Assembly (NCBI RefSeq): GCF_000829695.1 | Contig: NZ_BBNN01000022.1 | Span: forward strand, 176,093 to 240,092 | DNA: 64,000 nt | Source of the DNA: Streptomyces sp. NBRC 110035 | Lineage (GTDB): Bacteria > Actinomycetota > Actinomycetes > Streptomycetales > Streptomycetaceae | Direction of reading: 5' to 3' | Shown: positions 61,470 through 64,000 of the stretch, piece after piece | Position numbering within the stretch: position 1 is the first letter of the stretch | How the letters are laid out: every line of letters starts with the position of its first letter | Program-made: the position numbers and the translations under genes | The notes under the pieces: model-generated | What the model was told of the DNA's origin: nothing | Seen by the model: the letters and a program-made list of their open reading frames with translations, nothing else | Databases searched by the model: none

Positions 61470-62762
61470 ATGAAGACTGCAGGTCCCTCGGAAACGAAGG
61501 CGCGCCGAGGCCTGGAACTCACCCCGTTCCAAGGCCTTCGTTACGACCCCGACCGGGTCGGCAGCCTGGCCGCCGTGACATCCCCGCCGTACGACGTCGT
61601 CGTCCGCCCCGACGGTCTGCATCACCTGCAGTCCGCGGACCCGTACAACATCGTCCGGCTGATCCTGCCCGAGGCCGGCACCCCGGAGGCCCGCAACGCC
61701 CAGGCCGCCGACACGCTGAACCGCTGGCGGGCCGAGGGCGTCCTGGCCACGGACCCCGTACCCGGCTTCTACGTCTACGAACAGCGCGACGGCGACGGCC
61801 TGCTGCAGCGCGGAATCATCGGCACTCTGCGCGTGTCGGACCCCGACGAGCAACTGGTCCTGCCGCACGAGGACGTCATGCCGCACATCGTCGCCGACCG
61901 GGCGGCCCTGATGCTGGCCACCTCGGCGAACCTCGAGCCCCTGCTGCTGACCTACCCCGGCGACGGCTCGGCAGCCGCCACCGCCGACCTGATCGAGCGC
62001 ACGGCCAAGATGCCCCCCGTCCTCGCGACCACCACGGAGGACGGCTTCCACCACCGCCTGTGGTCCCTCACCGACCCCGAGGACCTGGCGACCGTCCGGA
62101 CCGACCTGGCCGGCCAGCAGGCGCTCATCGCCGACGGCCACCACCGCTGGGCCACCTACCGCCGCCTGCGCGCGCAGCACCCCTCCCCCAGCCCTTGGGA
62201 CCACGGCCTGGTGCTCCTCGTCGACACCGCCCGCTACCCGCTGCACGTCCGCGCCATCCACCGCCTGCTGCACGGCCTGCCCGTCGCGGACGCGTTGGCC
62301 GCCCTCCACGGCCTGTTCCGGGTCCGCCGCGTGGACGCCGCGCTGCCGCAGGCCATGGAGGCACTGGCCGAGGCCGCGGGCACGGGCAACGCGTTCCTCC
62401 TGGCCGGCGACGGCGCCTTCCACCTCGTCGACCGCCCGGACCCGGATCTGCTGGCCCGTACGGTCCCCACCGACCGTCCGGAAGCCTGGCGCACCCTGGA
62501 CGCGACGGTCCTGCACTCCACGCTCCTGGACCAGGTGTGGCACATCCCCGAGGACTCCCCGGCCCGCATCGCCTACATCCACGACACGGCCGCGACCGTC
62601 GGGAAGGCGGAACGCGACGGCGGTACGGCGGTGCTGATGCATCCGGTCCGCGAGGAGGTCGTCCGCGACCTCGCCCGCCAGGGTGTGACGATGCCCCGCA
62701 AGTCGACATCCTTCGGACCCAAGCCGGCATCGGGCCTGGTGCTCCGCGCGTTCGACGACTGA
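61470..62762 (+). CDS. DUF1015 protein
   Basis: 430 residues. DUF1015 signature pieces: LTPFQGLRYDPDRVGSLAAV, TSPPYDVV, NIVRLILPE, and ADGHHRWATYRRL. Widespread in actinobacteria and Bacteroidetes, function unknown; the DGHHR motif suggests an enzyme or nucleotide binder. TACGAT (61458-61463) ends 6 nt before ATG 61470 without a Shine-Dalgarno, consistent with a leaderless transcript. A 21-bp terminator stem follows. Confidence 0.88.
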   Translation: MKTAGPSETKARRGLELTPFQGLRYDPDRVGSLAAVTSPPYDVVVRPDGLHHLQSADPYNIVRLILPEAGTPEARNAQAADTLNRWRAEGVLATDPVPGFYVYEQRDGDGLLQRGIIGTLRVSDPDEQLVLPHEDVMPHIVADRAALMLATSANLEPLLLTYPGDGSAAATADLIERTAKMPPVLATTTEDGFHHRLWSLTDPEDLATVRTDLAGQQALIADGHHRWATYRRLRAQHPSPSPWDHGLVLLVDTARYPLHVRAIHRLLHGLPVADALAALHGLFRVRRVDAALPQAMEALAEAAGTGNAFLLAGDGAFHLVDRPDPDLLARTVPTDRPEAWRTLDATVLHSTLLDQVWHIPEDSPARIAYIHDTAATVGKAERDGGTAVLMHPVREEVVRDLARQGVTMPRKSTSFGPKPASGLVLRAFDD

Positions 62763-62780
62763 CGTCTCCCTGGAGACGCA

Positions 62781-62835
62781 CGAAGGGGTGGGGTTCCCGG
62801 TCGGTGATCGGTGAACCGGGAACCCCACCCCTTCG
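62781..62835. terminator. bidirectional terminator, 21-bp stem
   Basis: CGAAGGGGTGGGG-TTCCCGGT (62781-62801) is the exact reverse complement of 62815-62835, 13-nt loop, between convergent DUF1015 and TPR genes. Confidence 0.93.
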
Positions 62836-62887
62836 TCGCATCCGACGTCCAGCCATCCAGCCGTCTCGTCGTCCAGGCGTTCAGGCG

Positions 62888-64000
62888 TCAGTCCTTGTCG
62901 ACGTCGGTCTCGGCCCTTTCGGTCTCGGCCCTTTCGGCGTCGCCCTCGTCCGTTTCGTCGTCCAGATCCGCTTCCAGATCCGCGCGCACGTCCTCGGCCC
63001 CTGCCTCGTCGACCGAGGTGTCGGATCCGGCATCGGCTTCGTCATGCTCGTCGAGCGCATCCATGAACTCCACGCCGTCCATCTCGGCCAGCCGGTCCGA
63101 CGCGTCGGTGCTGCCGTCCCGGTCGGCCTCCACGGCCTTCGCGAACCACTCCCGTGCCTCGCCCGCCCGTTCGGCGGCGAGAAGCGCGTCGGCGTACGCG
63201 TACCGCAGCCGCGCCGTCCACGGCTGCACGGACTGGGACGCCAGCTCGGAGCTCTGGAGCGTCACGATGGCGGCGTCCAGCTGCCCCATGTCGCGCCGCG
63301 CGCCGGCCGCGACGAGCCGCATCTCCACCTGCCCGGCCTTGTCCAGCTTCTGCACCTCGGGCGCACCGGCCATGTCCAGCGCCTTCTCCGGCCGCCCGAG
63401 CCCTCGCTCGCAGTCGGCCATGAGGGGCCACAGCTCCGTGGTCCCGGTCATCCGCCGCGCCGCCCGGAACTCGGCCAGTGCCTCGGAGTACTTCTGGTTG
63501 GCGTACGCGGCGAACCCGGCGGCCTCCCGTACGGCTGCGACGCGCGACGCCAGCCGCAGCGCCACCCTGGAATAGCCGTACGCGCCCTCGGGGTCCTCGT
63601 CGATCAGCCGGGCGACCATCACGAGGTTCTTGGCGACATCCTCCGCGAGCGTCTTGGGCAGGCTCTGCAGCTCCTGTCGTACGTCCTTGTCGATCTCCTC
63701 GCCCGTGACGTCCTCGGGGATCGGCAGCCGCTTGATCGGTTCCCGGTCCCGCTCCCGCTCCTCACGGAACCGGCCTCCGCCCTGCCGGTCGTCACGCCCA
63801 CGGAACCCACCGGGCCGCCCACCCCGGTCGTCGCGGCCACGGTAACCACCACGCTCGCCACCACGGCTGCCCTCACGACGGAACCCACCACGGTCACCAC
63901 CGCGGCTGTCCTCACCACGCCGGTCATCCCGACGATCATCACGACGTCCGTAGCCACGATTGTCGTCACGCCCCCGGTAACCACCGCGCTCGCCAACACG
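62888..64000 (-). CDS. RGG/TPR protein, N terminus outside the window
   Basis: The frame is open to base 64000 (371 codons including the stop), so the start is missing. The visible N-terminal ~90 residues are Arg/Gly/Asp repeats ([16 protein letters not shown] units) with many GGT and CGT codons. Then comes [40 protein letters not shown], helical TPR-like repeats ([20 protein letters not shown]) and a very acidic tail with [10 protein letters not shown]. The RGG part suggests RNA binding. The mix of basic and acidic ends resembles ribosome-associated scaffolds, but function is unknown. Confidence 0.85.
   Translation of the reverse strand, partial: RVGERGGYRGRDDNRGYGRRDDRRDDRRGEDSRGGDRGGFRREGSRGGERGGYRGRDDRGGRPGGFRGRDDRQGGGRFREERERDREPIKRLPIPEDVTGEEIDKDVRQELQSLPKTLAEDVAKNLVMVARLIDEDPEGAYGYSRVALRLASRVAAVREAAGFAAYANQKYSEALAEFRAARRMTGTTELWPLMADCERGLGRPEKALDMAGAPEVQKLDKAGQVEMRLVAAGARRDMGQLDAAIVTLQSSELASQSVQPWTARLRYAYADALLAAERAGEAREWFAKAVEADRDGSTDASDRLAEMDGVEFMDALDEHDEADAGSDTSVDEAGAEDVRADLEADLDDETDEGDAERAETERAETDVDKD

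Overview
The window reads as a Streptomyces chromosome core segment. The sequence is very GC-rich with strong G/C preference at third codon positions. Many genes start with GTG or TTG, several apparent transcripts are leaderless, and the secreted and developmental gene families are typical of the genus. From memory, the gene order resembles the S. coelicolor stretch containing the lipase, sflA, der, scpAB, ald, pyrG, recN and tlyA; that is an inference from recall and not a computed alignment. I saw no rRNA or tRNA genes, no insertion sequences, no CRISPR array and no prophage.

Layout. 0-4 kb: the end of a DUF4331 gene, a TPR membrane protein and a NicO-type nickel/cobalt exporter with a long His loop, all on +. 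4-6.6 kb: a Ser/Thr kinase converging on a secreted SGNH lipase. 7.3-10.1 kb: a tightly coupled operon of two family-2 glycosyltransferases and a polysaccharide deacetylase. 10.1-13.6 kb: a DUF5925-type ATPase, a small GntR regulator, a double GNAT acetyltransferase, a DUF402 protein and a small hypothetical. 13.8-20.6 kb is exoenzyme-rich: a wall-anchored LPMO, a secreted lipase, two streptogrisin-type proteases and a DUF5685 protein with a collagen-like repeat and a cysteine-rich tail. 20.9-30.7 kb: the SepF-like sflA, a glutaryl-CoA-dehydrogenase-like enzyme, an MFS exporter, a PIG-V-like membrane glycosyltransferase, a PAP2 phosphatase, an I78 protease inhibitor, a frameshifted WYL regulator and two Streptomyces hypotheticals.

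30.7-35.2 kb (minus strand): aroH-tyrA-cmk-plsC-der. Chorismate mutase and prephenate dehydrogenase are translationally coupled, as are CMP kinase and PlsC. 35.5-38.1 kb: an ADP-ribose/NAD-flavoured group comprising an MNT-type nucleotidyltransferase, an ADP-ribosylglycohydrolase and an NrtR-like Nudix regulator. The NrtR-like gene sits directly behind a 51-bp perfect inverted repeat. 38.1-42.9 kb: the chromosome-segregation locus parA, an RHH-tailed protein, scpA, scpB and rluB. 43.3-49.2 kb: ald, a STAND/TPR ATPase, an ADP-ribose pyrophosphatase-like Nudix and pyrG. 49.7-52.7 kb: a GH15 enzyme facing a GT4 glycosyltransferase. 53-56.9 kb: a small ORF, tlyA, nadK and recN. 56.9-60.3 kb: an SCP2-like protein overlapping tail-to-tail with an iron-box-controlled FecCD-type importer. 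60.4-64 kb: a HAD phosphatase, a DUF1015 protein and the start-truncated RGG/TPR protein.

Most convergent gene pairs are separated by long perfect GC hairpins that should act as bidirectional terminators. I did not find one unmistakably new system. The best leads are the NrtR inverted repeat with its ADP-ribose neighbours, the DUF5685 collagen/cysteine protein, the DUF4331-TPR-NicO operon and the glycan-modifying operon at 7.3-10.1 kb.
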